Positions 41,794-51,300 of a stretch of DNA of 64,000 bases are shown here, piece after piece; position 1 is the first letter of the stretch; each line of letters opens with the position of its first letter. The position numbers were made by a program, and so were the translations under genes. The notes under the pieces are model-generated. The model had not been told where the DNA came from and did not search any database. It saw nothing but the letters and a program-made list of their open reading frames with translations. Source of the stretch: Anaerolineae bacterium (GTDB lineage: Bacteria > Chloroflexota > Anaerolineae > Aggregatilineales > Phototrophicaceae); contig JAJDXR010000005.1 of NCBI GenBank assembly GCA_022823165.1, positions 1 through 64,000 on the forward strand, written 5' to 3'.

Positions 41794-43008
41794 ATGCAGA
41801 TTGACCACCTCTCTTTGACCAATTTCCGCAACTACGCTCGGCTGGAGTTGAGCTTGCCCGCCGGATGCCCGGTGGTGCTCTACGGCGACAACGCCCAGGG
41901 CAAAACCAGCGTGCTTGAAGCTATCTACTACCTGGCGACCTCGACTTCACCTTATACCACCAGCGATCGACAGCTCATCCACTGGCGCACCGAGGGCGAT
42001 CCCATTCCCTTCGCGCGGCTGTCTGCTGAACTGGGCAGCGGGTCAGACCGATATGACAAACTCGATATTACCTTGATGCTGGATATGAGCAGCGGCTCGC
42101 CGCGCTTCAAGAAGTCGGTCAAACACAACAGCGTCGAAAAACGGGTCATGGATGTGATCGGCCTGCTCAACGTGGTGCTCTTCCTGCCGCAAGATCTGTC
42201 GCTGGTTGAGGGCTCGCCCGCCGATCGCCGCCGCTTCATGAACGCCACGCTGCAGCAAGCGGACCTCAATTACTTCCTGGCGCTGCACGAGTACGAAAAG
42301 CTCTTGCCCCAGCGCAACGCCCTGCTGAAACGCATCAACGACAAACGGGCGGGCGCGGTTGAACTGGAATACTGGGATGAGCAGCTGGCGCGGAGCGGCG
42401 CCGTGATCATCGCCGGGCGGCAGCGCTTCTTGCGCGAGCTTGAGATCAAGGCGCGCGACAACCATCATGCGCTCACCGGCGGCTTGGAGGCGCTCAGCTT
42501 GACATACCTGCCCAGCATCATGCCCCGCGCCGACGGCGATGGCGGGCAGCTTTCCTTTGCTGTGCCGGGTCTCGATCTCAGCAGTCAACTGGACGCCGAT
42601 GACATCGCGCCTCAATTCCAGGAGCAACTGCTGGCGCGCCGCAACGAAGCCATCCGCCGCGGTGTGACCCTGGCCGGACCGCACCGCGATGAACTGCGCC
42701 TGTTGATAAATGATCGCGACAGCGGCTTATACGGCAGCCGCGGGCAGGCGCGGACGGCCGTGATGGCGCTGAAATTCGCCGAGCTCGAGTGGATGCGCGA
42801 TCAACTGGGCGCTTATCCGCTCTTTCTGCTGGATGAAGTCGTGGCCGAGCTGGATGGCAAACGCCGTCGCTTCTTGCTGGACCGGCTCGACGGCGGAGCG
42901 CAGACCTTGCTCACCACAACTGAGCTGGATATCTTCGACGCCGCCTTCCTGGAGCGAGCGCAGGTCTACCGGGTCGAAAACGGGCAAATCCAGCGCCCCG
43001 AAGCTTAG
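41794..43008 (+). CDS. recF: DNA replication/repair protein RecF
   Basis: Loads RecA at ssDNA gaps via RecFOR. The Walker A GDNAQGKTS is at residues 31-39, followed by the RecF-typical LSLVEGSPADRRRFMN and the C-terminal GPHRDEL...GSRGQARTAVMALKFAE (in parts) and LLDEVVAELD Walker B. 404 residues. The ATG at 41794 starts MQIDHLSLTNFRNY, the usual RecF N-terminus; a 30-residue upstream reading is rejected. It is not next to dnaA or dnaN, unlike in many genomes. Confidence 0.95.
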   Translation: MQIDHLSLTNFRNYARLELSLPAGCPVVLYGDNAQGKTSVLEAIYYLATSTSPYTTSDRQLIHWRTEGDPIPFARLSAELGSGSDRYDKLDITLMLDMSSGSPRFKKSVKHNSVEKRVMDVIGLLNVVLFLPQDLSLVEGSPADRRRFMNATLQQADLNYFLALHEYEKLLPQRNALLKRINDKRAGAVELEYWDEQLARSGAVIIAGRQRFLRELEIKARDNHHALTGGLEALSLTYLPSIMPRADGDGGQLSFAVPGLDLSSQLDADDIAPQFQEQLLARRNEAIRRGVTLAGPHRDELRLLINDRDSGLYGSRGQARTAVMALKFAELEWMRDQLGAYPLFLLDEVVAELDGKRRRFLLDRLDGGAQTLLTTTELDIFDAAFLERAQVYRVENGQIQRPEA

Positions 43009-43545
43009 CCCAGCGCTTGCGCCTCGGCAGTCAAGGAAATCAGGCGAATCCAAGCGGCGCCCAAAACCGAATTCAGCCTGCCGAGCGCTACCCAAAATCG
43101 GCTGCACAGCGCGATCAAGTCCTGGAAATAGGTGTCGAAACAGGCCTCAACAAGACCCTGGAGCGCCTGGATGCCTAGCTGGCTTCACTGCGATAAGCGG
43201 ACGCTTGCGGCTGCTCCAGGCTGAACGCGGCTTCGCCGATTTGCCCGCTGTCTTCTCCGCCGAATCGCGCCTTCAAGCGGATATTTGCCAGGTCCCTTTC
43301 CGAAAACTTGCCCAGGCGCCAAAGCCAGTCAACCGCGGGAACAACCTGGGCGGTTATTTCTTGTTTGTCTTGGCTGGGGCGCCCGTCAATCCTGTAGTCG
43401 CTCGCCTAAACCTGGGCCAGGAAGTCTGTTGACAGAGTTTTCACATTGCCCGGAAAGGCGGCGCATGCGCGACCAAACAGTCGCCACAGAATAGAAAATA
43501 TGTTCTATTCTGCAACAATTGATAAAGGCAGCGAAAGGACTTAAT
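43009..43545. other. 537-base region with no supported gene
   Basis: Several short ORFs occur but none has a ribosome site, family similarity or coherent composition. Possibly decayed sequence at the boundary of the phage-structural-like genes that follow. The last 50 bases supply an AAAGGA site for the GTG at 43546. Confidence 0.5.
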
Positions 43546-44055
43546 GTGGCCTGGACAGCCCCCAAAACCTGGTCTAGCGAACCCTTGACGTCGCTGGATC
43601 TGAACAGCAATGTTCGCGACAATCTGAATCACCTGAAGGACCGCCTGGATAGCGGCGCCGGCCGCTTTATCAGCGGCGCCAACTTGCTGCAAACTACGGC
43701 AACTCAATTTGTCGATGTGGACGCGGAGAAGTTATCGCTCGCGCTAACGACGCATGGCGGCGATGTGCTGTTGGGATTCACAGGCACCGTGCAGAGTTCC
43801 CACAACGGCGGGTCGGTCTACTTCAACGTGGCGGTTGATGGCGTGGATTACGTTGCCGATCACGGCATCTTGCGCAATACCAACAGCGCTACCACCGACT
43901 TCAATCGACACAAGCCAATATCTTTCGTCATGCTGATCTCCGGCTTGAGCGCGGGCAACCACAGTTTCAAACTGCGCTGGAAGGCGAGCGGCCGCACTGA
44001 CGCGAAGATGGATGTTGTGAATCTGCACCCGCAATTCTGGGCCAAGGAGATTTAG
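43546..44055 (+). CDS. Phage tail/fibre-like protein
   Basis: A 169-residue protein starting at GTG 43546, 7 bases after AAAGGA, giving MAWTAPKTWSSEPLTSLDLN. The N-terminal pattern (W-T-x-P-x-T-W-x-x-x-E-x-L-T-x-x-D-x-N-x-x-x-R-D-N) is a common opening of phage-tail-associated and tailocin-like proteins. The rest is beta-rich (LLGFTGTVQSS, GSVYFNVAVDGVDYV, LSAGNHSFKLRWKA). No other head or tail genes surround it except the two small genes downstream. Function in this genome is uncertain. Confidence 0.6.
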   Translation: MAWTAPKTWSSEPLTSLDLNSNVRDNLNHLKDRLDSGAGRFISGANLLQTTATQFVDVDAEKLSLALTTHGGDVLLGFTGTVQSSHNGGSVYFNVAVDGVDYVADHGILRNTNSATTDFNRHKPISFVMLISGLSAGNHSFKLRWKASGRTDAKMDVVNLHPQFWAKEI

Positions 44056-44058
44056 CTG

Positions 44059-44517
44059 ATGGAAATAATCGCTCACTCGAGCCTGAACACGGTGATGTTG
44101 GATGTTGTGGCGCGCGCGGCGCTGGGCAATGCCACCTGCGGCGTATCCGTCGGCGGCGGCAGGTCGCGCATTCACCTGGTGAATCACAATCCGCCTGAGC
44201 AGCAACTCGCCAGCGATGTGCTCAACCATTTCGGAAGCCTGTCGCTTAGCGCGGACCTTACCCGACTGACAGCCGGCGGCGCCGCCCCGGTCGTCCGCTG
44301 CGCCGATGAACGCATCGCCGCGGACAGCCGGCTGGCGTATTTGATCCTGCGCGATGGCGTCATCAGCGCGCAAGGCCGGGTAGAGGTGAACCGGGGGCAA
44401 GTTTCCTTGACTCTGCCCGCTCTTGAAGTTGGGATTCACGATGTGTTTCTCTACCAGCTTGCCGGGCAATTCGCCAGCGGCGTCCTGCGTATCCACGTGG
44501 ACCCGCCCCAAGTCTAA
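44059..44517 (+). CDS. Hypothetical protein downstream of the tail-like gene
   Basis: A 152-residue beta-rich protein (MEIIAHSSLNTVML...) starting 3 bases after the upstream stop, so probably co-translated. It contains DSRLAYLILRDGVI and SLTLPALEVGIHDVFLYQ. No family recognised; the composition resembles small virion or fibre proteins, but this is weak. Confidence 0.6.
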   Translation: MEIIAHSSLNTVMLDVVARAALGNATCGVSVGGGRSRIHLVNHNPPEQQLASDVLNHFGSLSLSADLTRLTAGGAAPVVRCADERIAADSRLAYLILRDGVISAQGRVEVNRGQVSLTLPALEVGIHDVFLYQLAGQFASGVLRIHVDPPQV

Positions 44518-44554
44518 GGGCATATCCCTTGTGAATGACAGCTTAGGAGGAACT

Positions 44555-44776
44555 ATGGATTTCGAGCAAGTATTTCAAGTGTTGGTGCTGGCGGTGGTGG
44601 TCCTGGTGTATTGGTGGTCTTATCGCAGCTTTCCGCCGGGAGAGACAACTCGCTTGATCGAGCGCCTGGGTGAAGTCAGCCAGCGGACCGAAAGCCGGCT
44701 GGACGACTTGCTGGTGGAGATCGCGCGGCTGCTTAATGAATTGCGCGCGCCGGAATCAGAGTCGGCGGAGAGCTAA
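44555..44776 (+). CDS. Small membrane-anchored coiled-coil protein
   Basis: A 73-residue protein behind a perfect AGGAGG site. One N-terminal hydrophobic helix (about 5-20, VFQVLVLAVVVLVYWW) is followed by a Glu/Arg/Leu-rich amphipathic helix (LIERLGEVSQRTESRLDDLL). Topologically similar to small holin- or spanin-like or phage anchor proteins, but no family is certain. It is the third gene of the small unit and converges with the CxxC protein by 4 bases. Confidence 0.62.
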   Translation: MDFEQVFQVLVLAVVVLVYWWSYRSFPPGETTRLIERLGEVSQRTESRLDDLLVEIARLLNELRAPESESAES

Positions 44777-45096
44777 ACCCGGTCGGCGTCATCATAGGGG
44801 TTGCGGCCGAGCTGGGTATCTTTGCGAATGTGCTGCCGCCAGGGTTTCTTGGCGGCGCCTTGGTAGCCCAGCTCGCGCAGCCGCTCATGCTCCAGCCTTT
44901 CCAGTTCATCGGCGACTGCCTCGAAGTCAGCTCTCGGGATCGTGGAGTCACGTCCGCCGCTTTGGTAGACATAGCCGACCCCGGCGCACCAATCGCAGTC
45001 GGCGCTGTCTCCGCCGAAGTCATCGTCAAACCAGCCGAAGCCGTCGCAGGAGACGCAACGGATAATCGTCGGTCGCGATGAAGTTGCTTTTCCCAT
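44773..45096 (-). CDS. Zinc-ribbon-like CxxC protein
   Basis: A 107-residue protein with two Cys-x-x-Cys knuckles: RCVSCDGFGWFDDDFGGD and CDWCAGVGYV, spaced as in DnaJ-like or rubredoxin-like zinc modules. The C-terminal half is helical and charged (FEAVADELERLEHERLRELGY). The start at 45096 is preferred because GGGAAG lies upstream; 45117 is possible. Function unknown. Confidence 0.6.
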   Translation of the reverse strand: MGKATSSRPTIIRCVSCDGFGWFDDDFGGDSADCDWCAGVGYVYQSGGRDSTIPRADFEAVADELERLEHERLRELGYQGAAKKPWRQHIRKDTQLGRNPYDDADRV

Positions 45097-45197
45097 TACT
45101 GGCGCTTCCCAAATCATCGTTTGCCGCTTACTGGAGCCGGATTGCGCGCCTCTTTGTCCAGCGCGACGGTAATGATTATGTTATCATGTTGCCAGTC

Positions 45198-46571
45198 TTA
45201 TGGCATCCGCAAGCTATGATCCCCGTCCGCGCCTGGACGCGGCATCAAGCGCCGCACGAATAGCCAGGCCACGATGCCCGAGACGATCGTTATCAGCGAA
45301 ATCGTCCACCAGATGCTCAGCAAGCCCGCGCCCAGCAGACCCACAAGCGCATACAGCAAAATCGCCGGCAGAAAGATCATGCGCGCCATGCTAATCGTCA
45401 TCGGCAGCAGCGGGAGCTTTATGCCGCGCAGAGCCGCGAACCCGATGAAGCCAAATGGCTTGGCCCAGTAGGCTAGCGCGCTGATGCGCATATAGACAGC
45501 GCCCGTCTCAATGATGGCCGCTTCGCTGGTGAAGATGCCAATTAGTTCATAGGCGAAAATGAAGGCAAAGGCGCCGCCGATGATCATCAAAATCAGACCG
45601 TAACGCAGGGCGGTGTTATGCGCTTGCCACATGCGCGCGTAACGCCGAGCGCCATTGTTCTGCGCGACCAGCACCAGCGTCGCCACATCCAGCCCCACCA
45701 GCGGTATCCAGAACAAACCGTCCAGCCGGCTGGCGATGCCGTAGGCGGCTACTACATCGGCGCCGAAGCGGCTGATGAAATAGGTGACGACGAAACCGCC
45801 GATGGAAACAGTGCTCAGGTCGAGGGCGGGCGGCGCGCCTTGCCTGACTATCTGCAGCGCGCGCCGCCTGTCCGGAATCAGCATAAGCGGCTTGAACTCG
45901 GCGAAGAGCGGCGACCGTAACGCGCGCCAGCCCAGGACGAGGCTGCCGATCAATTGGACCAGGGCAGTCGCCACCCCGAGGCCGGCCACTCCCATGGCCT
46001 CTACTCCCCAGCCGCCGTAGATGAACCAGGGGTTTAGGAAGATATTTAATAAAAAGCCCAGCATCAAGAAGTTGCGAAAGGGACGAGTTTCCCCTTGGGC
46101 GGAGAGCGCCGCATGGAACATGAAGACCAGATTGAAGCAGACGGTCGCCTGGAATATCGGCGTGATGTAACTCATGTTGAAGCGCAGGCCATCGCCGACC
46201 GCGCCCAGAATTTCATACAGTCGCGGCGACGCCGCGATGCCCGCAGTCGCCGTTACCAGACTGAGCAAGACGGTCAGCGTGATGCCTTGCGCGGCGAAAT
46301 AGGCGGCTTCTTCGCGGTCGCCGGCGCCCAAGGCGTTGCCGATCAGCGCCGAAGCGCCCGTGCCCAAGCCGCTGGCCTGCCCGATGATGATGAAGTAGAT
46401 CGGGAATGACAGCGCCAGCGCCGCCAGCGCCTCCCGCGAAAACTCGCCGGCGTAAAAGGTGTCGACGACCTGGAAGAGATTGTTGAAGAGTACGCCGATG
46501 CCGACCGGTATGCCAATCCGCCGGATCTGCGCGGAGATGTCGCCGCTGGTGAGTGCGCTCGTTGCGGTCAC
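45198..46571 (-). CDS. MATE family efflux transporter
   Basis: A 457-residue protein with 12 predicted membrane helices and the MATE-type pattern: NLFQVVDTFYAGEFSREALAALALSFPIYF (in parts) in the N-half and YGIASRLDGLFWIPLVGLDVATLVLVAQN in the C-half. MATE proteins export drugs or metabolites using Na+ or H+ gradients. GTG start at 46571, 2 bases after the stop of the glycosyltransferase, so they form one unit. Possibly exports a lipid-linked or signalling product; no substrate evidence. Confidence 0.9.
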   Translation of the reverse strand: MTATSALTSGDISAQIRRIGIPVGIGVLFNNLFQVVDTFYAGEFSREALAALALSFPIYFIIIGQASGLGTGASALIGNALGAGDREEAAYFAAQGITLTVLLSLVTATAGIAASPRLYEILGAVGDGLRFNMSYITPIFQATVCFNLVFMFHAALSAQGETRPFRNFLMLGFLLNIFLNPWFIYGGWGVEAMGVAGLGVATALVQLIGSLVLGWRALRSPLFAEFKPLMLIPDRRRALQIVRQGAPPALDLSTVSIGGFVVTYFISRFGADVVAAYGIASRLDGLFWIPLVGLDVATLVLVAQNNGARRYARMWQAHNTALRYGLILMIIGGAFAFIFAYELIGIFTSEAAIIETGAVYMRISALAYWAKPFGFIGFAALRGIKLPLLPMTISMARMIFLPAILLYALVGLLGAGLLSIWWTISLITIVSGIVAWLFVRRLMPRPGADGDHSLRMP

Positions 46572-46573
46572 GG

Positions 46574-47773
46574 CTAGGGCTTCTGGCGGGCTGGGCGGCT
46601 CTCGACCGCGTCGCGCAGCGCCAGATCAAATAATTGCTGATAACCGGCGACATACTTGCGCGGTGAGAAAAACTCGCCGGCGAATGCGCGCGCCTCGGCG
46701 CCCATAGTCTTGACGTCCGCCTGGAAGGCCTCCTGCAGCGCAGCAGCCAGATCGGCTTCGTCGCCCGCTTCGACCAGCCAGCCGGTCAGGCCGGGTTCGA
46801 CCATATCAGGAATACCGCCGACGCGGCTGCCGATGACCGGCGTGCCCAGCAGCATCGCTTCCACAACCACCCGTCCCAAGCCCTCGGACAGCGACGGCAA
46901 AACCATGACTCGGGCGGCGGCGAAGCAGGCAGCCAGTTCCGCCTGTGAGACGGCTCCGCAAAAGTGGACGCGGTCGCTGATGCCAAGGCGCTCGGCCTGC
47001 CGGCGCAGCGAAGCGGCGTAATCCGCATTCTCCGCATAGCCGACCAACTGCAACTGCGCCCCCGGCTCATCCAGCGTGGCGAAGGCATTTAAAAGATGAT
47101 GAACGCCCTTGCGCGGTATCAGCACGCCGGCGTAGACCACATCGCGCGCATTTTCGACCGGTACGCGCCGATGCGTCCGCTGAAATACCTCGGTGTCGCT
47201 AAATGTCATGAAGCGCGCTTGTGGTAAGTCCGGCGCAAAGTGCCGCGCGCGCTCGGCTGTAGACGATGAGATGACTCGCAAGGCATCGGCATGGCGAAAG
47301 GCGAAGCGCGCCGCCGCCAGCATCATCCGCCGGTAAGCAGCCGGCAGCGGAATCCGGCGCTGCAAAAAGAGGTCTTCTTCAAAATTATTGTGATTCTCGA
47401 CGATTAAGCGGGGTCGCCGCCCGAACAAGCCGACGAATCGCTTGACCGCCGCGCCGATCGCGCCTTCAAAAGGGCTCTGCGCCACCAAAATCTGCGAGCG
47501 ATGGCGCAGGGCCAAATAAGACGCCAGCAGCGGCGCCAGCAAGAAGATGCTGAGATAACGCAGCAGCGCTGTCGGCGGCTGCGGCAGCAAGTAGAAGCGC
47601 GCATGCCCAGTGAAATAGCGTGGGCGCAGCGAAGTCGAAAAGCCGACGATATGAATATCGTAGTCTTCCAACTCGGCCAGCAATTGCCATTTGCGCGCGG
47701 CCATGGCGTCGAGCGGATGGCTATAACGCGCGCTGCTGATCCAGCAGACGCTGTTTCTCTTGCGCTGGGACAA
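46574..47773 (-). CDS. GT4 family glycosyltransferase
   Basis: A 399-residue retaining glycosyltransferase. The C-terminal nucleotide-sugar-binding domain has GVLIPRKGVHHLLNAF and the family signature EGLGRVVVEAMLLGTPVIGSRVGGIPDMV (in parts: EGLGRVVVEAMLLGTPV, GSRVGGIPDMV). The N-terminal domain is typical (SSARYSHPLDAMAARKW). The start codon at 47773 would be TTG with no clear ribosome site; a later start is possible. It lies immediately upstream of the MATE gene, suggesting synthesis and export of a small glycosylated product or unrelated housekeeping roles. Confidence 0.88.
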   Translation of the reverse strand: MSQRKRNSVCWISSARYSHPLDAMAARKWQLLAELEDYDIHIVGFSTSLRPRYFTGHARFYLLPQPPTALLRYLSIFLLAPLLASYLALRHRSQILVAQSPFEGAIGAAVKRFVGLFGRRPRLIVENHNNFEEDLFLQRRIPLPAAYRRMMLAAARFAFRHADALRVISSSTAERARHFAPDLPQARFMTFSDTEVFQRTHRRVPVENARDVVYAGVLIPRKGVHHLLNAFATLDEPGAQLQLVGYAENADYAASLRRQAERLGISDRVHFCGAVSQAELAACFAAARVMVLPSLSEGLGRVVVEAMLLGTPVIGSRVGGIPDMVEPGLTGWLVEAGDEADLAAALQEAFQADVKTMGAEARAFAGEFFSPRKYVAGYQQLFDLALRDAVESRPARQKP

Positions 47774-47862
47774 GCGGCTGTCTCGCTTAGCTGTGTTGGC
47801 GGCCGACGTTGAATATACCAGAATATACCATGCGGCGCGCGTTACCTGTCAGCTCCGCGCGG

Positions 47863-48279
47863 CTATTGGGGGCCTGAGTCATCGTGGAAAATGACCGTCT
47901 TTTGGTCGCGGCCGCTCTTCTCGTCATCCAATTTCAGCATGCTTTCCAACAGCATGGAAACCCCGCCCATCACCATGCCGCCGAGGATGGCGGTGAAGAT
48001 GCCGCCGTCGATGACCAGCCGGTCGCCGGCGAGCGAGTCAGTAATCAAGAGCATCAGGCCGTTGATGACAAATATGAACAAGCCCAGCGACAAGATCACC
48101 GCCGGGCAGGTCAAGAGGATAAGCAGCGGCTTCAACAGCGAGTTCACCACGCCGAAAATCAAGCCAATCATGAGCAGGGTGCTGATGTCGTTATTGGCGA
48201 TATGGATGTTGGGAATCAGCATCGCGGTGACCGCAATCGCCACCGCGTTAATCAGTACCCGAATGACGAATTCTCGCAT
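47863..48279 (-). CDS. Phage holin family 4-like small membrane protein
   Basis: A 138-residue protein starting MREFVIRVLINAVAIAVTAML with four hydrophobic helices: about 8-20, 30-50 (LMIGLIFGVVNSLLKPLLILLT), 55-75 and 92-112 (FTAILGGMVMGGVSMLLE). This matches the PF04020 family (annotated as phage holin 4, but widespread in non-phage bacteria). Function unknown. A long N-terminal reading from 48390 is rejected. It lies just upstream of the giant VWA gene on the same strand and 90 bases downstream of it in transcription order. Confidence 0.78.
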   Translation of the reverse strand: MREFVIRVLINAVAIAVTAMLIPNIHIANNDISTLLMIGLIFGVVNSLLKPLLILLTCPAVILSLGLFIFVINGLMLLITDSLAGDRLVIDGGIFTAILGGMVMGGVSMLLESMLKLDDEKSGRDQKTVIFHDDSGPQ

Positions 48280-48337
48280 GTTTGCCTCAGCGCCTATTGT
48301 CTGACTTGTATACGCGCAAGATCCAGCCTTCGTTGCG

Positions 48338-51300
48338 CTAGCGCCGGCGCGAGATGATGAAGAGCGCCAGCAGCAGCAGCAAGCCAACAAACACGGCGCC
48401 TATCGCCAGGGCGGTATCCCGCGTTTCCGGCTCGTCGGCGCTGGGCGCGTCAATCTCGGTGATGGTCACGGGCGTCAGCGTCGGCTGCGCGGTTGGCTCG
48501 GCCACAGACTCTTGAGTCGGCGCATCGGTAGCGGCCGGCGCGAGTTCGGTAGGCGCGTCCGTCGGCGGCTCGGTGGTTTCGGCTTCCGCGGTTGCCTGTT
48601 CCGCTTCTGCCGCGATGGTCGCGTCGGCATCAAGCGTCGACTGAAGGACCGCGGTCAAGCTGGACTCAGCCTCGGCGGTCTCGGTGATGTCCAGCGTCGG
48701 CGTTGCTGTGGCCGTTGGCGTCGGGGAATCGGTTGCCGTTGGCGTGGCCGTCGCTGTTTCTGTCGGATCTGGTGTATCGGTTGGCGTGTCAGTTGGGACT
48801 GGCGTGTCAGTCGGGACTGGCGTATCCGTTGGCGTGTCGGTCGGGACTGGCGTATCGGTCGGCGTGTCAGTCGGGACTGGCGTATCGGTCGGCGTGTCGG
48901 TCGGGACTGGCGTATCGGTCGGCGTGTCAGTCGGGACAGGGGTATCCGTCGGCGTGTCAGTCGGGATTGGCGTGTCGGTTGGCGTGTCAGACGGGACTGG
49001 CGTATCCGTTGGCGTGTCGGTCGGGACTGGCGTATCCGTTGGCGTGTCAGTTGGGACCGGCGTATCCGTTGGCGTGTCAGTCGGGACTGGCGTATCCGTT
49101 GGCGTGTCAGTCGGGATTGGCGTGTCGGTCGGGACTGGCGTATCCGTTGGCGTGTCGGTCGGGACTGGCGTATCCGTTGGCGTGTCGGTCGGGACTGGCG
49201 TATCGGTCGGGACTGGCGTATCGGTCGGCGTGTCGGTCGGGACTGGCGTATCCGTTGGCGTGTCGGTTGGGACTGGCGTATCCGTTGGCGTGTCGGTCGG
49301 GACTGGCGTATCCGTTGGCGTGTCAGACGGGACTGGCGTATCCGTTGGCGTGTCAGCCGGGACTGGCGTATCGGTCGGGACTGGCGTATCGGTCGGCGTG
49401 TCAGTCGGGACTGGTGTGTCGCTTGGAACAGCAGTATTAGTTGCTGTATCGGTCGGGATTGGGGTATCCGTTGGCGTATCCGTCGGAGCCGGCGTGTCAG
49501 TCGGGATTGGCGTGTCGCTTGGAACAGCGGTATGGGTCGCTGTATCGGTCGGGATGGGCGTATCCGTCGGAGCCGGCGTGTCGTCGCTAGGAATGACGGT
49601 ATAGGTTGCCGTCTCCGTTGGCGCTGGCGCGTCGGTGGGTAGGGCTGTGTCCGTGGGGATGTCCGTGTGAGTTGCGGTATTCGTTGGGATCAGCGTGCTG
49701 GTTGGTTGCGCCGTATCCGTTGGCGCTGGGGTGGCGCTTGGCGCCGCCGCCTCGGTTTGACGCAGCGACTCTGCCGCTGTCGCCGTGATGTTTGCTGTTG
49801 ACGTGGCGGTGGCCGCCGGCGTATAGGTCGAGGTCGCCGTGGGCGCCGGCGTTTCAGTATAGGTAGCCGTCGCCGTAGCGGTCATGGTGTTTGTCGGCAG
49901 CGGCGTAAATGTCGGCGTCGGCGGCAAATCAACCGTAAAAGGCAAGCGCAGGGTGGTCGTCTCGCCCGCCGCGTTGGTGACCGTCACCAAGGCTTCGTGC
50001 TCGCCATCGCCCAATTCAGCGGCCGGGATGGTGAAGCTCTCGTCTTCGACAGGCTGGGCTGGGCCGCCATCGTAGGCTACGTCGATGCGGGCGATATCGG
50101 TCTGGCCGCCGGCGCTCACGTCCACATTCTGGGGCCCGCTAAGCACAGCGTCTACCGCGACGCCGCTCAACGCGACAGTTGGCGGCAGCGCAGCGACTTC
50201 AAATTCTATGGTCTGGACAGTTTCCGCCCCGGCTGCGTCAACCGCGCGGAAGGCGACGGTATTTTGGCCGGGCGGGAATTCAGCCGCGTCGATGATAAAT
50301 TCCAGTTGATTGCCGCTGACTACAGTGGCCACTTCCGGATCGCTGCTTAGGCTGACAATCGGAGACTGGCCCTGGGCGGTGAGCGTCCCGCTGAGCGTAT
50401 CGCTGACTATCGTGTCACTGGTCAAGCCTTCAATCTCCAGGCGCGGCGGGATAATTTCCACATCGAAACTACGTTCAATGACGGTAGTTTGCCCGCCGGC
50501 GTTGGTGGCGCGGATGCTCAGCGTGTGCGCTTGCGGGCGCAGCAAGAAGGGATCCAGGTCAAAGTCGTAGGGCGCCTGGCTGTCCGTTTTGACCACCTGG
50601 CCATCCACCACAAACTCAACCTGCGTAATCTCGGTCTGGCCGCCGGCAGCCACCGAAATGATCTCGGCATCGGCGATTTCAGCTTCAGCCGCCGCCTCAA
50701 AATCGTCGGTGATGGTCGGCGGCAGCGCCGCGATCTCGAATTCGGTACTCAACTGGCCGACATCGCCTTCGACATCCTCGACGGTGATATCCAGTTGGTA
50801 TTCGCCCGGCTGCTGCTCACCTGGCTCGATGGTGTAGCTGTCTTCGGTCGATACCACTTCGCCGTCAACAGCGTATTCAATGCTTTCAATGTCCTGGTCC
50901 GCGCGGATCTCCACCGTGATCTGCGTGTCTTCGGTCAAGGCTTCAGTGAAGACGTCATCGGGCAAGAAGAGCAGCGGTATCGGAATGGGCGCGCGCAAGG
51001 TGGCGGCGCCGGATGAAGAACGACCGTCGGCCGTGGCGACATTCAGCGTGAAATCGTAGCGCTTGCCGTCCGCGGGCACGTCCACGCTCAGGGTCACGAT
51101 GTATTGGCTGCGGAAGAGAAAAGCCAGGTTGCGGTAAATTTCGCCCAGCTCTTCGGGCCGGGGCGACTCATAAAAGGTGGCGTTGGATTCCGATGCGATT
51201 GATTCAAGAAAGCGGCGGTCGATCGACCAGCCCAAACCGATGGCATACACCGGCACCCCATGAATCGTGGCCGCGCGAATGCTCTCGTCGCGGCTGCTCA

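Noticed and set aside
42833..43432. 199-residue plus-strand ORF after recF
   Set aside because: Begins out of frame inside recF and has low-quality Arg/Ser/Pro composition without ribosome site.
48771..49420. Regular 30-bp repeats resembling a CRISPR array
   Set aside because: No unique spacers, repeat period keeps the reading frame, and the region is inside a coding sequence.
48512..49642. Long plus-strand ORFs full of WRIRWRVG or GVSVGTG repeats opposite the giant surface gene
   Set aside because: They are antisense shadows of the PTDTP coding repeats; the minus strand has signal peptide, VWA and anchor in one frame.
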